Source: an uncultured Methanobrevibacter sp. (GTDB lineage: Archaea; Methanobacteriota; Methanobacteria; Methanobacteriales; Methanobacteriaceae). Taken from it: a DNA stretch of 64,000 bases. This document shows positions 52,861 to 61,821 of this stretch, one piece after another. The stretch spans positions 51,711-115,710 of the forward strand of contig ONSJ01000004.1 in NCBI GenBank assembly GCA_900320515.1. Reading direction: 5' to 3'. The number at the start of each line of letters is the position of its first letter. Position 1 is the first letter of the stretch. Under the pieces are notes generated by a model, which had not been told where the DNA came from, searched no databases, and was given only the letters and a program-made list of their open reading frames with translations. The position numbers and the translations under genes were made by a program.

Positions 52861-52957
52861 ATTTTGACTCTCCAAAAGTTAATTTTAGAAATTCTCACGA
52901 AATTTCTCGTTAATTTTAATTTAGTCGTTCGAATTTAAATAACTTTTTCAAAATATG

Positions 52958-53122
52958 TCCCAAATTTCTTCAAATATTATTCTAATGATTTTCCAATGTT
53001 TTTCAGAACTTATTCCAAATTTCTTCGGTATTTGTTCGGAAGTTGTTCCAACTTTATTCACAACTTGTTCCAAACTTCTTCCAAATTTATTCCAAATTTA
53101 TTCCAAATCAATTCAAAACATG
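52958..53122. repeat. Fifteen-unit, 11-bp degenerate tandem array
   Basis: The sequence divides without gaps into fifteen 11-base units. Fourteen start with TTC and the first with TCC; the consensus is TTCCAAATTTA. Units 11-14 are nearly exact (two are identical). The array occupies half of the 323-base gap between the divergent regulator gene (52860) and nob1 (53199). On the opposite strand the unit reads TAAATTTGGAA. Because 11 is not a multiple of three and units vary, coding is not the simplest reading. The 11-base period, close to one DNA turn, would place every copy on one face of the helix. Confidence 0.9.
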
Positions 53123-53198
53123 TTTTTGGGATTTGAATACTAAAGGCATATTTTCGGATAGCTAAGTTTTATTAATTTATAAATCCAAATATAACCTC

Positions 53199-53705
53199 AT
53201 GGAAATTACTTATGTACTGGATGCATCAGCTTTTATTAATGGTTTTAAAATTATCTCCAATAATAATTTCACAGTTCCAGAAATTACCCAAGAAATTAAA
53301 GACTTTAAGTCCAGATTAACTTTTGACATGGCACTTGAAGAAGGCAGGTTATGTATACAAGATGTGCCTTATGAATATATATCTCGTGTCAATGATATTA
53401 TATCTGTCTCAGGTGATATTTTAAGGTTATCCATTCCTGACAAAAAATTAATTTCACTTGCATATATGCTGCGTGAAAAGGGGCATGACGTTAAGGTAAT
53501 CAGCGATGACTATACTATTCAGAATACCTTGAAAATCATGGAAATTCCCTATTCTGGAGTAATTACTGAAGGAATTAAGGGAATATATAATTGGAAAAAA
53601 ATCTGTGAAGGATGTAAAAGGGAATACGATGAGGATTATCCATTTGACGACTGTGAAATATGTGGGTCTCGAATTTTCAAAAAAAGGATTAAGGTGGACA
53701 AATGA
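53199..53705 (+). CDS. nob1: rRNA maturation endonuclease Nob1
   Basis: A 168-residue PIN-domain nuclease that makes the final 3' cut of 16S rRNA. The PIN acidic residues are seen in 'YVLDASAFI' (Asp8), 'VPEITQEI' (Glu), and 'VISDDYTIQN' (Asp near residue 102). The C-terminus is a zinc ribbon, 'CEGCKREYDEDYPFDDCEICG'-like with four Cys in two C-x2-C knuckles. The order PIN then ribbon is that of archaeal Nob1. It overlaps the DUF2117 gene by four bases. Confidence 0.92.
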   Translation: MEITYVLDASAFINGFKIISNNNFTVPEITQEIKDFKSRLTFDMALEEGRLCIQDVPYEYISRVNDIISVSGDILRLSIPDKKLISLAYMLREKGHDVKVISDDYTIQNTLKIMEIPYSGVITEGIKGIYNWKKICEGCKREYDEDYPFDDCEICGSRIFKKRIKVDK

Positions 53706-54817
53706 GGATTGGTGTTGTGGTTCATGGTCCGAATATTATTGATTCTGGATATGCTTTAGATTTAATCGAATTGCTTAAGACTTACGGAGAGGTGTCTGCC
53801 AGACTCGGCGGGACAATGGGTCGAACTGCGGTGATTGACGCTAATTTGGAAGGTGTCATTGACATTTCACGCAAACTGGTGCCAAGCGATTCTTTAAAGT
53901 TATTTTATGATGAGCGTGTTGATGTTATATTCCTGCTTAATTATGGAAAATCTGATGTGACAGGTCAGGTTTTCGGTTATAAGGTTTATAATCATTTCGT
54001 CGGCAAGATTCCTGAAAATGATGTTCCTGTGATTCAAATTGAGCGTCCTGGTGAAAGGGATGGCAGCGTCATTGCATGGAATAATGATTTGGAAATTGCT
54101 CGTGACTTGTCTCAAAAACTAAATTTGGACATTGTAACTCCAGATGAGGTTTATGATAATCACATCAGGCAGGATGATGCGGGATTCAATCAAAGAATCG
54201 TTCATGGAGTAAGTCCCGGTGAAAATATCATGGTAAACAGCGTTGTCATCGGAAAAACAAACTCTGACAAGTTGACATTGATTGCAAGGGACAATCATAT
54301 TGTTGATATTGTAGGGGGAGAACTTAAAAGCCACGGTTTGGAAAAGCTCGGTGAAGTCGACCTTGAAAGCGCAATCATCAAGACTGGCCTTTTAAGGCAT
54401 GCAAAAGTAACTCCGAGAGTCCTTTCCAACAGAAAGCCTGATGATTTCATTGTCTCATTTCTTGATCATGCCGGTGAAGATGTCTACAAGTTCAGAAATT
54501 CCAGTCTTGTCATAACTGTCGGCGATGATACAACATTGATTTCCTCTGACATTTTATACAGGTTCGATATACCTGTAATCGGAATAACTGATGGTGATTT
54601 GGATAAGGTTGTGGAAGATGGATTCAAGGTTAAGGATTCCATAATCTTTGAGGTTGAAAGCGGTTTTGATGACATCATCGGACAAAATGTTAAAAGGGAA
54701 ATTTTTCACGGCAAACAGGAATCATATGATTTTACAGATATTGACGGCGTAAAGGTAGAAGTTGAAGAAATTATAAAAAATATTAATTGTAAATATAAAA
54801 TTAATTATATTAACTAA
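53702..54817 (+). CDS. DUF2117 family protein
   Basis: A 371-residue soluble protein with N-terminal 'VVHGPNIIDSGYALDLIELL' and 'ARLGGTMGRTAVIDA', which I recognise as the methanogen DUF2117 family. Repeated hydrophobic strands ending in Asp or Gly ('VDVIFLLNYGKSDVT', 'SLVITVGDDTTLIS', 'IPVIGITDGDLDKV') suggest a two-domain Rossmann-like fold; the last segment resembles the TOPRIM-like 'GITDGD'. Role unknown. It is coupled to nob1 and precedes the marker 2 gene by 15 bases. Confidence 0.75.
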   Translation: MRIGVVVHGPNIIDSGYALDLIELLKTYGEVSARLGGTMGRTAVIDANLEGVIDISRKLVPSDSLKLFYDERVDVIFLLNYGKSDVTGQVFGYKVYNHFVGKIPENDVPVIQIERPGERDGSVIAWNNDLEIARDLSQKLNLDIVTPDEVYDNHIRQDDAGFNQRIVHGVSPGENIMVNSVVIGKTNSDKLTLIARDNHIVDIVGGELKSHGLEKLGEVDLESAIIKTGLLRHAKVTPRVLSNRKPDDFIVSFLDHAGEDVYKFRNSSLVITVGDDTTLISSDILYRFDIPVIGITDGDLDKVVEDGFKVKDSIIFEVESGFDDIIGQNVKREIFHGKQESYDFTDIDGVKVEVEEIIKNINCKYKINYIN

Positions 54818-54832
54818 ACTGGAAGTGTAAAA

Positions 54833-55807
54833 TTGGATTTTAATAATCTCGTACGAGAAATTCAAGAATTTAAAGGAGTCACCCGTAAAAGCTCAATAGA
54901 TAATGTAATATCTCTTCTGAAGGAATCATATAATGTTTCAGGAGATGTTGTAATAGATATTGGGGATGACGCTTCAGCCATTGATATCGGAAACAATCAG
55001 GTAATGCTTATTGCTGCAGACGGCATATGGGGAGACATCATGAATGTAAACCCCTATTGGGCAGGATACTGTTCAGTGCTTGTGAATGTAAATGACATTG
55101 CAGCAATGGGAGGAAAGCCATTGGCAATGGTTAACATAATGTCAATAAGCAATGATGATATCTATGAAGATTTATTGAAAGGGATAAAAGACGGATGCCT
55201 TAAGTTTGGTGTTCCGATGGTTGGAGGCCACCTGCATCCCGACGGTGATGTTGATTCTTTGGGTGTTGCAATTGTAGGAATCGCACAGAAGGATAAAATC
55301 ATAACAAGTTTTGGAGCTGAAGTCGGAGATAAGATAATTGTTGCAATTGACCTTGACGGCAAGCCTCATGAAATGTTCAGCCTGAACTGGGATACAACAT
55401 ATGATAAGGATGCCCAGCTGGTTCGTGACCAGATTACTGCAGTACAATACCTAGCTGAGAATGATTATATCAAATCCGGAAAGGACATTTCCAATCCTGG
55501 AATATTGGGAACTCTGGAAATGCTTTTGGAAACTTCCAAAAAAGGAGCCGTCGTTAATTTGGAAGACATTCCGAAAAATGAAAGTATGGAATGGGTTGAC
55601 TGGCTTAGATCCTATCCGGGTTCCGGTTTTGTGTTTACAGCTTCACAGGAATACTGCGAATACATCAAGGAGTATCTGTCAAGATTTTCAATTGAGGCGG
55701 AAGTGGTCGGTGAAGTCACAGACTCAAATTGCCTTTATTTGAATTATGAAGGCCAACAGGCGGAAGTGTTCAATCAGGAAAAAAATCCGGTTTTCATTTT
55801 CAGGTGA
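54833..55807 (+). CDS. Methanogenesis marker protein 2 (AIR synthase-like)
   Basis: A 324-residue protein of the PurM/SelD/ThiL fold, found in essentially all methanogens as marker 2. '[12 protein letters not shown]' near residue 40 and '[19 protein letters not shown]' near residue 80 are the ATP-metal binding elements, and '[13 protein letters not shown]' near residue 125 is the AIR-synthase-like loop. It probably activates a carboxylate or phosphate with ATP; the reaction is unknown. The start is TTG 54833, with GGAAGTG upstream. Confidence 0.88.
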   Translation: MDFNNLVREIQEFKGVTRKSSIDNVISLLKESYNVSGDVVIDIGDDASAIDIGNNQVMLIAADGIWGDIMNVNPYWAGYCSVLVNVNDIAAMGGKPLAMVNIMSISNDDIYEDLLKGIKDGCLKFGVPMVGGHLHPDGDVDSLGVAIVGIAQKDKIITSFGAEVGDKIIVAIDLDGKPHEMFSLNWDTTYDKDAQLVRDQITAVQYLAENDYIKSGKDISNPGILGTLEMLLETSKKGAVVNLEDIPKNESMEWVDWLRSYPGSGFVFTASQEYCEYIKEYLSRFSIEAEVVGEVTDSNCLYLNYEGQQAEVFNQEKNPVFIFR

Positions 55808-55816
55808 GTGTATAGC

Positions 55817-56596
55817 ATGGATGTTGGAAAGATCATTTTAAACTCCTTTAAATATCCTTTAAGAAACATTGCCAAATTGCCGATTCTTTTTATCTTATTC
55901 ATTTTAATAGCTATTGTCCCGATTGGCATGGTTATGGATAATAAGTATCTGATGTTTATTGGATTAATTGGATTTTTTCTATTTATTCTTATTGTGCCGG
56001 GATATATGTTGTCAATTGTTAAAACAGGTTCAATAGGGTCTTCTGCTTTTCCTTCATTTAATCTGACGAATACAGTCTATGATTCGATTAGGGTATTATG
56101 CTTAAGAATGGTTTATATGATTGTTCCGGCGGTCATGTTTTTTGGTGTTTTGGCTTTATTGGGTCCGACAAGCGTTGATTTGCTTCGTAACTTCCAGATT
56201 CATACATTTATAGCAACTCTCGGATTGATGGTCCTGCTTATTGTATTCACATATTTGCTCTTTGAGTTTTTCCTGTTTTTCGCCAAGGCCAGACTTGCTT
56301 TTTTCAATAGCTTGTCCGAAGCTTTAAAGATTAATAAGGTAATCGGAGATATCCTAAACATCGGAATATTCAATATCATTAAATGGCTGATACTCATGGT
56401 GATTCTCATTGGTGTCATTTCATTTGTCGCATCATTTGTGCTGTCTATTCCTTATGTTGGATTTTTAATCTATATAGGCATTATCATTCCAGTGATTGAA
56501 AGTATAAGTAATTATTCCGTTGGACTGGTGTATTCCAATATTGCCAGAAATAATCTTAATGATTTAAGAAGATTGCAAAGGGAAATGCAATTCTAA
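55817..56596 (+). CDS. DUF4013 membrane protein
   Basis: A 259-residue integral membrane protein with six or seven predicted helices and little soluble sequence. The pattern of a short amphipathic start ('ILNSFKYPLRNIAKL') followed by paired helices is that of the archaeal DUF4013 family. The function is unknown. GGTGA at 55803-55807 overlaps the marker 2 stop and precedes ATG 55817; a GTG at 55808 is an alternative. It probably shares the marker 2 transcript. Confidence 0.75.
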   Translation: MDVGKIILNSFKYPLRNIAKLPILFILFILIAIVPIGMVMDNKYLMFIGLIGFFLFILIVPGYMLSIVKTGSIGSSAFPSFNLTNTVYDSIRVLCLRMVYMIVPAVMFFGVLALLGPTSVDLLRNFQIHTFIATLGLMVLLIVFTYLLFEFFLFFAKARLAFFNSLSEALKINKVIGDILNIGIFNIIKWLILMVILIGVISFVASFVLSIPYVGFLIYIGIIIPVIESISNYSVGLVYSNIARNNLNDLRRLQREMQF

Positions 56597-56609
56597 AAAA
56601 AAATGAAAA

Positions 56610-57347
56610 TTAAGGATTGCATGCCTTGCATGGCACATATCCTTGTGAAACTGCGTCATTTCTATTATTGAAATATACTCTGTTGTGTTCAGAGGTTTTT
56701 TGACCCCATTTGCAGCTTGATTCATGGAATTTGCCCGAATTTGAGTTGCCGATATAACTTCCTGAATCGCTGGAACTTGAAAACTTGTCCGAGTGGGTAT
56801 TGCTGTATGTGTTATACGAATCGGAAGTGTGGGTATTGCTGTTTGCCCAGTGATAAGGGTAGAACTCGCTAGGAGGTATGTACATTATCTCTGCGAGGCC
56901 CTCTTTTAGAAGCATTTCATTAACGTTTTTTCCATCAACGATAACGACAGCCAATGTACGCCCATATTTGTCTGAGTGTTTGGAGTCATCAATGTCCAAT
57001 CCTACTTTTTTGTTTAGGCATAATTTTTGAACAAAGTTTTTGGATGTAATATATCCTGTAACTCCTCTTTCAGGTGTGTTAACGCCAACAAAACGCACCT
57101 TTTTGCCATTGTCCAGATATATTGTATCTCCATCGACAACATGTGTACAGACTCCGCTTTCCTCAACATGACAGTCTGTTTTTGAGTATTTGTTTAAAAT
57201 GTCTGATGCAGACATGTCGGAGTACTTTGTACTTGGAATATTGTGTGAAAAGCCGGTTCCGGTGTATGCGCTGGCAATTGATATTGCCCCTGCGGCAATA
57301 ACCAAAATAATCAGCAAAGAAAAGATATGTTTTTTATTGATTTGCAT
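56610..57347 (-). CDS. Secreted thermonuclease-like protein with Ada-type Cys domain
   Basis: A 245-residue exported protein. Residues 8-27 are a signal peptide ('IFSLLIILVIAAGAISIASA'). Residues 60-160 are a staphylococcal-nuclease domain: 'VVDGDTIYLDNGKKVRFVGVNTPE' type core (seen as 'VVDGDTIYL' and 'RFVGVNTPERG') and 'DKYGRTLAVV' carry the Asp, Arg and Glu of the active site. A Ser/Asn/His-rich linker follows, and the C-terminal 45 residues ('SGKFHESSCKW' to 'GYVPCKACNP') form an Ada-like zinc-binding domain. It likely cuts extracellular DNA for defence, nutrition or biofilm control. It converges with DUF4013. Confidence 0.85.
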   Translation of the reverse strand: MQINKKHIFSLLIILVIAAGAISIASAYTGTGFSHNIPSTKYSDMSASDILNKYSKTDCHVEESGVCTHVVDGDTIYLDNGKKVRFVGVNTPERGVTGYITSKNFVQKLCLNKKVGLDIDDSKHSDKYGRTLAVVIVDGKNVNEMLLKEGLAEIMYIPPSEFYPYHWANSNTHTSDSYNTYSNTHSDKFSSSSDSGSYIGNSNSGKFHESSCKWGQKTSEHNRVYFNNRNDAVSQGYVPCKACNP

Positions 57348-57475
57348 AAATTTCCCTCCATTAATATATATTGTTATAATTTTGTGTTAATATAATTTTC
57401 CAATATCAAATAAATAATTATTTTATAGTAAAACATCAAATATATATAATATTAAAAATTCTTATTGGAGATTGT

Positions 57476-59023
57476 ATGTTAATTAAAATTAATGGAGAAG
57501 AAGTGGAAGTGGCAGATGCTTCAACAATTCAGGACGTGATTGCTGAAACAAATGCTCCTTATACTCCAGGAAGTATTATTTGCTTAATAAAAGGTAAAAA
57601 GGAACTTGAAAAGAATATTAGCAAGTATAAAATTAAAACAAACAAGGGTTCAATAATAATTCAGTTAGACGAATCAGAGGAGGCAAAACCTCTTGTTGAT
57701 GTTTGGAAAAATCAATATGAGGACTTTGTTGATTTGGATATCCGTTGGTCAACTCCAACAGAAGTGGCTGTAGGGCCTATCGTGACTGATTTGGAACCTA
57801 CTCATGATGAATATAAATATTTTGAAGGGGATGTTGTTTTAAGTTTATCTAGTTTTAGTAATGAGTCTACTCATTTGATAATGCTTAAGGAAAACACTAC
57901 AAATGTTTATGGTGTGCCCCCATATAATAAGGGTATTTTTGCCCGCATTATCGGAGGTAAAAAGACACTGGATAATTTGACGGATGATGATAGGGTAACA
58001 GGCATAGAACCGATTATCGAGAGAAGCACAACAACTGACAGTGCTTCAGTATCAGACTTAAGCACAGTTCTACAGGAGGGCAATGAATTATTTACTTATA
58101 TTTCATTCGAAATCGATGAGGATTCTCCGGTTTGTGTAGAACATCTATTTTCACTTATTAAAGATGGTAGAATTAAAGTTTCATATGATAGCGAATCATT
58201 CATTGGTTTTTATGACTTGGCAGGAATAATTAAACCTAAAGAAGATACTACCTTGAGAAATAGAGGAACTATCACCGTTAGGAATAATGGTGTGGGTGTA
58301 GGAAAATTATATATTTATCGTGAAAACAGAGTTTTAACTCCAAATCATACCACTGTTGGTCGTATCGTAAATGGTATGGAGATTATTGACATTGCAAAAG
58401 AAAATGATTTCATCACTGTTAAATCAGAGCAACAAAGATTAATGTTATTAAATAAAACTCAAAAAGAAGCTACAGAAATGTTGTCTGCTGTAGGTGTTGA
58501 ACACATGATAGATGGTTTGGTTGATGATGATGCAATCATTGTCGAGCAAACTCCAAAACATACAATTGATATATTGAAAGAGGGTCAGGTAATTACCAAG
58601 GCAATTAGCAAAGAGGATTTATGTTCCATTAAATTCACTGATAATGCTCCAAGGTCTGTAAAGTACTTCAAATTCTTGTCCGGACTTTTAGAAAATCCTA
58701 TCGGCAAAATCAAAGTTCACTTTGCGGTACCTGGAATGCACATTGTCATATTTGAAGGGGATAAAAAATTAGCTAAAGGTTTAATTCCTGAAAATAACCC
58801 TGTGGATAAGGTAATTAGGGGTCAAATAGGTATTACAAACATGGCTTCAAAAAGTGCCGGTTTAATCGGTATCAGATTTGAGGATAATGTGGAATTTGGT
58901 CCGACTGCAGAAAGTTTCGAGGCAACAAATATAATTGGAGATATCACTTCTGATTATGATAATCTTGAAAAATTAAAAGAGGGAGTTGAAGTTTATGTCA
59001 CAGAATCTAACCATGAGTCCTGA
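57476..59023 (+). CDS. Methanogenesis marker protein 3
   Basis: A 515-residue protein of the UPF0288/marker 3 family. The N-terminal 75 residues resemble a ubiquitin-like/ThiS fold ('LIKINGEEVEVADASTIQDV'), and the body has two cyclophilin-like segments ('HLIMLKENTTNVYGVPPYNKGIFARIIGG' reads as 'GIFARIIGGKKTLDNL', and 'NRGTITVRNNGVGVGKLYIY'). As I recall, marker 3 is a component of the ATP-driven complex that activates methyl-coenzyme M reductase together with McrC, marker 7, marker 17 and the A2 ATPase. It is the first gene of the marker run; its stop overlaps marker 6 by 29 bases. Confidence 0.9.
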   Translation: MLIKINGEEVEVADASTIQDVIAETNAPYTPGSIICLIKGKKELEKNISKYKIKTNKGSIIIQLDESEEAKPLVDVWKNQYEDFVDLDIRWSTPTEVAVGPIVTDLEPTHDEYKYFEGDVVLSLSSFSNESTHLIMLKENTTNVYGVPPYNKGIFARIIGGKKTLDNLTDDDRVTGIEPIIERSTTTDSASVSDLSTVLQEGNELFTYISFEIDEDSPVCVEHLFSLIKDGRIKVSYDSESFIGFYDLAGIIKPKEDTTLRNRGTITVRNNGVGVGKLYIYRENRVLTPNHTTVGRIVNGMEIIDIAKENDFITVKSEQQRLMLLNKTQKEATEMLSAVGVEHMIDGLVDDDAIIVEQTPKHTIDILKEGQVITKAISKEDLCSIKFTDNAPRSVKYFKFLSGLLENPIGKIKVHFAVPGMHIVIFEGDKKLAKGLIPENNPVDKVIRGQIGITNMASKSAGLIGIRFEDNVEFGPTAESFEATNIIGDITSDYDNLEKLKEGVEVYVTESNHES

Positions 59024-59465
59024 ATTGGGTAAAGAAGATTGGGATCCTGATGTAATTACCCGTATGATTTTTATTGGGCCGGGAGCTCATGTGAGCGAAC
59101 AGGAAATTGTCACTGAGTTTCATATGCTCGGTTTGCCGCTCACAATAAAAAATACTTGTTATGGGTCTATGATTAGCGGGAAAAGTGAGGATGTCTACAA
59201 GGCTATCGAGGAAATAAGAAAGCTTGACCCGAACCACATTTTCACAAAGGAAAGAGGATTTGCTCCGGGCGATCCTAGACGTTGCAGAGGTCATAGATTT
59301 GGTCCAAGAGAAGGTTTCCATCAGATGGAAAAAGAGTACAGAATACTTGGTTTTGTTGCAAATGCTCTCGAAGAGCGTAAAGATGTAGAGATTGAAGAGA
59401 AAAAACCAGTTAGCGTTGACGAATTTGAAAAAATCATGAATGAATGTTTAGATAAAGAAGAATAG
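58995..59465 (+). CDS. Methanogenesis marker protein 6
   Basis: A 156-residue soluble protein of the marker 6 family. '[16 protein letters not shown]' near residue 24 and '[28 protein letters not shown]' (read as '[19 protein letters not shown]') near residue 90 are its conserved parts; the second is an unusually dense Arg/Gly/Pro/His patch with one Cys. GGAG precedes ATG 58995, which lies inside the marker 3 gene. The biochemical role is unknown; its place in the run argues for methyl-coenzyme M reductase maturation. Confidence 0.88.
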   Translation: MSQNLTMSPELGKEDWDPDVITRMIFIGPGAHVSEQEIVTEFHMLGLPLTIKNTCYGSMISGKSEDVYKAIEEIRKLDPNHIFTKERGFAPGDPRRCRGHRFGPREGFHQMEKEYRILGFVANALEERKDVEIEEKKPVSVDEFEKIMNECLDKEE

Positions 59466-59473
59466 GTGAAATT

Positions 59474-59932
59474 ATGGTTAAAATCGCTGTTTATCCTCCA
59501 AACTCATTAATTTTAGCAGATTTGCTTGAGAGAAAAGGTCATACTCCTTTAGTTTTACAAAAACAGATTAGGCAAAAAATAAAGGATCCGGAGATTGATT
59601 CTCCCCCAATGAATATTACAGAAGACGATCCGATTCAAGGACTTAAATATGCGGCTATTGAAGTTCCTTCCGGTGTTCGTGGAAGGATGGCAATTATCGG
59701 ACCTCTTATAGATGAGGCGGAAGCTGCAATTGTTGTTGACGGAGCCCCATATGGATTTGGTTGTATTGGTTGTGCAAGAACCAATGAACTGTCCATATTT
59801 TTATTGAGGAATAAGGGAATTCCTGTTTTAGAATTAGATTATCCTACAAATCAGGATGAAACCTATGTGATGGTAAATAAGATCAATGATTTTGTAGACT
59901 CTCTTGAAGAAACAGTTAAGGAGGAAGAATAA
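59474..59932 (+). CDS. Methanogenesis marker protein 5
   Basis: A 152-residue protein of the marker 5 family. '[18 protein letters not shown]' at the N-terminus and '[15 protein letters not shown]'-like sequence near residue 95 (seen as '[16 protein letters not shown]') are its signatures; the two Cys in C-x2-C, within glycine-rich sequence, could bind a cluster. The fold is alpha/beta. GGTGAAATT lies before the ATG. It follows marker 6 by eight bases and is followed by marker 15 after one base. Confidence 0.88.
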   Translation: MVKIAVYPPNSLILADLLERKGHTPLVLQKQIRQKIKDPEIDSPPMNITEDDPIQGLKYAAIEVPSGVRGRMAIIGPLIDEAEAAIVVDGAPYGFGCIGCARTNELSIFLLRNKGIPVLELDYPTNQDETYVMVNKINDFVDSLEETVKEEE

Positions 59933-59933
59933 A

Positions 59934-61175
59934 ATGGTTAAAATTGCATTAGTTTCATGCGGAACAGAATACAGTGGAATTCAAAAGGAAATTGAAAAGG
60001 CGGCAAATAAATTTGGCGCTGAGATTGTTCTTCCTGAAATTGATTTGGATTACATTGACGAATCTTATGAAAAATTCGGATTTTCAGCTCAAAGTTCAAG
60101 TCTGAAATTGATGATTGCAAGGGCAATGGCTATTGTTGAAGGCAGGTCAAGACCTGATGCGGTATTCATTGCAACCTGTTTCAGATGTGCCGAAGCTGCA
60201 TTGGTGAGAAACGAGGTAAGAAGATTCATACAGAACAATACACGTATTCCTGTAGTTACCTATTCATTCACTGAAAGGACAAAAGCTGATGAATTGTTTA
60301 TTCGTATGGAAGCATTGGCCACTACCGTTACTCGTAGAAGCATTCTTGCTCGTGAAAAACAAGAGGGCCTTACCCTTGGACTTGACTCAGGTTCAACCAC
60401 TACAAAAGCAGTGCTTATGGAAAACAACAAGGTTATCGGAACCGGTTGGACTTCCACCAAAGACATCATCGAATCTGCAAAAACCGCAGCTGCAGAAGCA
60501 TTTTCACAAACCGATTATGGCTGGGATGACCTTGACGGTATTGGAACCACCGGTTACGGCAGGTTCACAATGGGTCAGGAATTTAAGGCGGAACTTATTC
60601 AGGAAGAATTGTCCGTCAATGCAAAAGGTGCAGTATACCTTGCAGACTGTCAGAAAGGTGAAGCTACAGTTCTAGATATCGGTGGTATGGACAACAAGGT
60701 AATCACCGTTAACAATGGTATTCCGGATAACTTTACCATGGGAGGTATCTGTGCCGGGGCATCAGGCAGATTCTTAGACATGACTTCCCGCAGGCTGGAC
60801 GTTGACATTACCGAACTCGGACCGTTGGCTGTTCAGGGTGACTGGAGAAAAGCCATGCTGAACTCTTACTGTATTGTATTCGGTATTCAAGACCTTGTTA
60901 CTACACTTGCTGCAGGAGGATCTAAGGCAGATGTTGCAGCGGCAGCATGTCACTCCGTTTCTGAACAGGTTTACGAACAGCAACTTCAGGAAATCGATAT
61001 TCGTGAACCGTTAATTCAAGTGGGAGGAACAAGTTTGATTTCAGGTCTTGTTGAAGCGGTAAGTGAAACTTTAGGTGGAATTGAAGTTATTGTTCCTGAA
61101 TACTCTCAACATATCGGTGCTGTAGGATCAGCTCTTTTGGTATCCGGAATGGGACACAGACAAGATGATAAATAA
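59934..61175 (+). CDS. Methanogenesis marker protein 15 (BadF/HgdC-like activator ATPase)
   Basis: A 413-residue protein with two parts. The N-terminal 130 residues carry '[14 protein letters not shown]' and '[13 protein letters not shown]'. The rest is an ASKHA ATPase of the BadF/BadG/HgdC type: '[15 protein letters not shown]' near residue 147, '[12 protein letters not shown]' and '[14 protein letters not shown]' (the Cys that in HgdC-type activators shares a bridging [4Fe-4S] cluster), and '[15 protein letters not shown]'. Such ATPases drive low-potential electron transfer, which suits reductive activation of the nickel cofactor F430. GGAGG before ATG 59934 fixes the start. Confidence 0.9.
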   Translation: MVKIALVSCGTEYSGIQKEIEKAANKFGAEIVLPEIDLDYIDESYEKFGFSAQSSSLKLMIARAMAIVEGRSRPDAVFIATCFRCAEAALVRNEVRRFIQNNTRIPVVTYSFTERTKADELFIRMEALATTVTRRSILAREKQEGLTLGLDSGSTTTKAVLMENNKVIGTGWTSTKDIIESAKTAAAEAFSQTDYGWDDLDGIGTTGYGRFTMGQEFKAELIQEELSVNAKGAVYLADCQKGEATVLDIGGMDNKVITVNNGIPDNFTMGGICAGASGRFLDMTSRRLDVDITELGPLAVQGDWRKAMLNSYCIVFGIQDLVTTLAAGGSKADVAAAACHSVSEQVYEQQLQEIDIREPLIQVGGTSLISGLVEAVSETLGGIEVIVPEYSQHIGAVGSALLVSGMGHRQDDK

Positions 61176-61194
61176 TTTTTAAAGGGTGGATTTG

Positions 61195-61755
61195 ATGTTA
61201 GTTGAATGCTATGATGAACGTGGAGCGGAAGTTTATGAAATCATCATCAAACAAATCTTTCAAGATTTGGTTTTAGGCGCTTCTGTTGATGATTTGAAGG
61301 CTTATGTGAATCCTGATGACCCTGTGTTTGTCCTGGCCATTAAAATGAGAAAAACTTCAAATGTTATTAGATTTGAGGATGTGGCTAATTTAACTTATGA
61401 TAAGGCTAACGACAAGACCATGATTTTGGTCGATAACGAAAACTATCTTCCTAACATTTTGAAAATTTTATGGATGCAATTTTCAAGGGATGAAATATAT
61501 CAGCCGAACAGATATCAGCTTGAGATTAAGGGGGACTATACTAACTTAAGTTCTGTCGTTGTTGATGATCCTCATTCTAATTTGCAAAGGCGTATTTATG
61601 ATGCAGTTTTCAGAATTTTACCTGAAGGCTTTAAAAACATTAAAGATTTGTCTTCTGAAGATATTGTGGCAGTTGTGGCTACTGATGAGTTAATTAAGGA
61701 CGAATGGATTGAAAAATGTCATGAGTTTATGGATGAATTAAACAAGGGCATGTAG
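61195..61755 (+). CDS. Methanogenesis marker protein 17
   Basis: A 186-residue protein of the marker 17 family. 'YDERGAEVYEIIIKQIFQDLVLG' at the start, 'NYLPNILKILWMQF' in the middle and 'VAVVATDELIKDEWI' near the end are its conserved segments. As I recall, it is part of the purified methyl-coenzyme M reductase activation complex that also contains marker 3. GGGTGG precedes ATG 61195; a GTG at 61186 is in frame. It ends the tightly packed marker run; the next gene has its own TATA box (TTTATATATTTG near 61761). Confidence 0.88.
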   Translation: MLVECYDERGAEVYEIIIKQIFQDLVLGASVDDLKAYVNPDDPVFVLAIKMRKTSNVIRFEDVANLTYDKANDKTMILVDNENYLPNILKILWMQFSRDEIYQPNRYQLEIKGDYTNLSSVVVDDPHSNLQRRIYDAVFRILPEGFKNIKDLSSEDIVAVVATDELIKDEWIEKCHEFMDELNKGM

Positions 61756-61821
61756 AAAGCTTTATATATTTGTTCGTATCAATACTAATTAACAGATGTT
61801 ATATTGAGGAGTAGTGGTATT

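Noticed and set aside
52955..53143. A 62-codon frame through the 11-bp array, giving an 11-residue peptide repeat
   Set aside because: Any stop-free 11-base tandem repeat yields an 11-residue repeat. No ribosome binding site precedes it and the unit conservation (TTC every 11 bases) is at the DNA level, not at codon positions.
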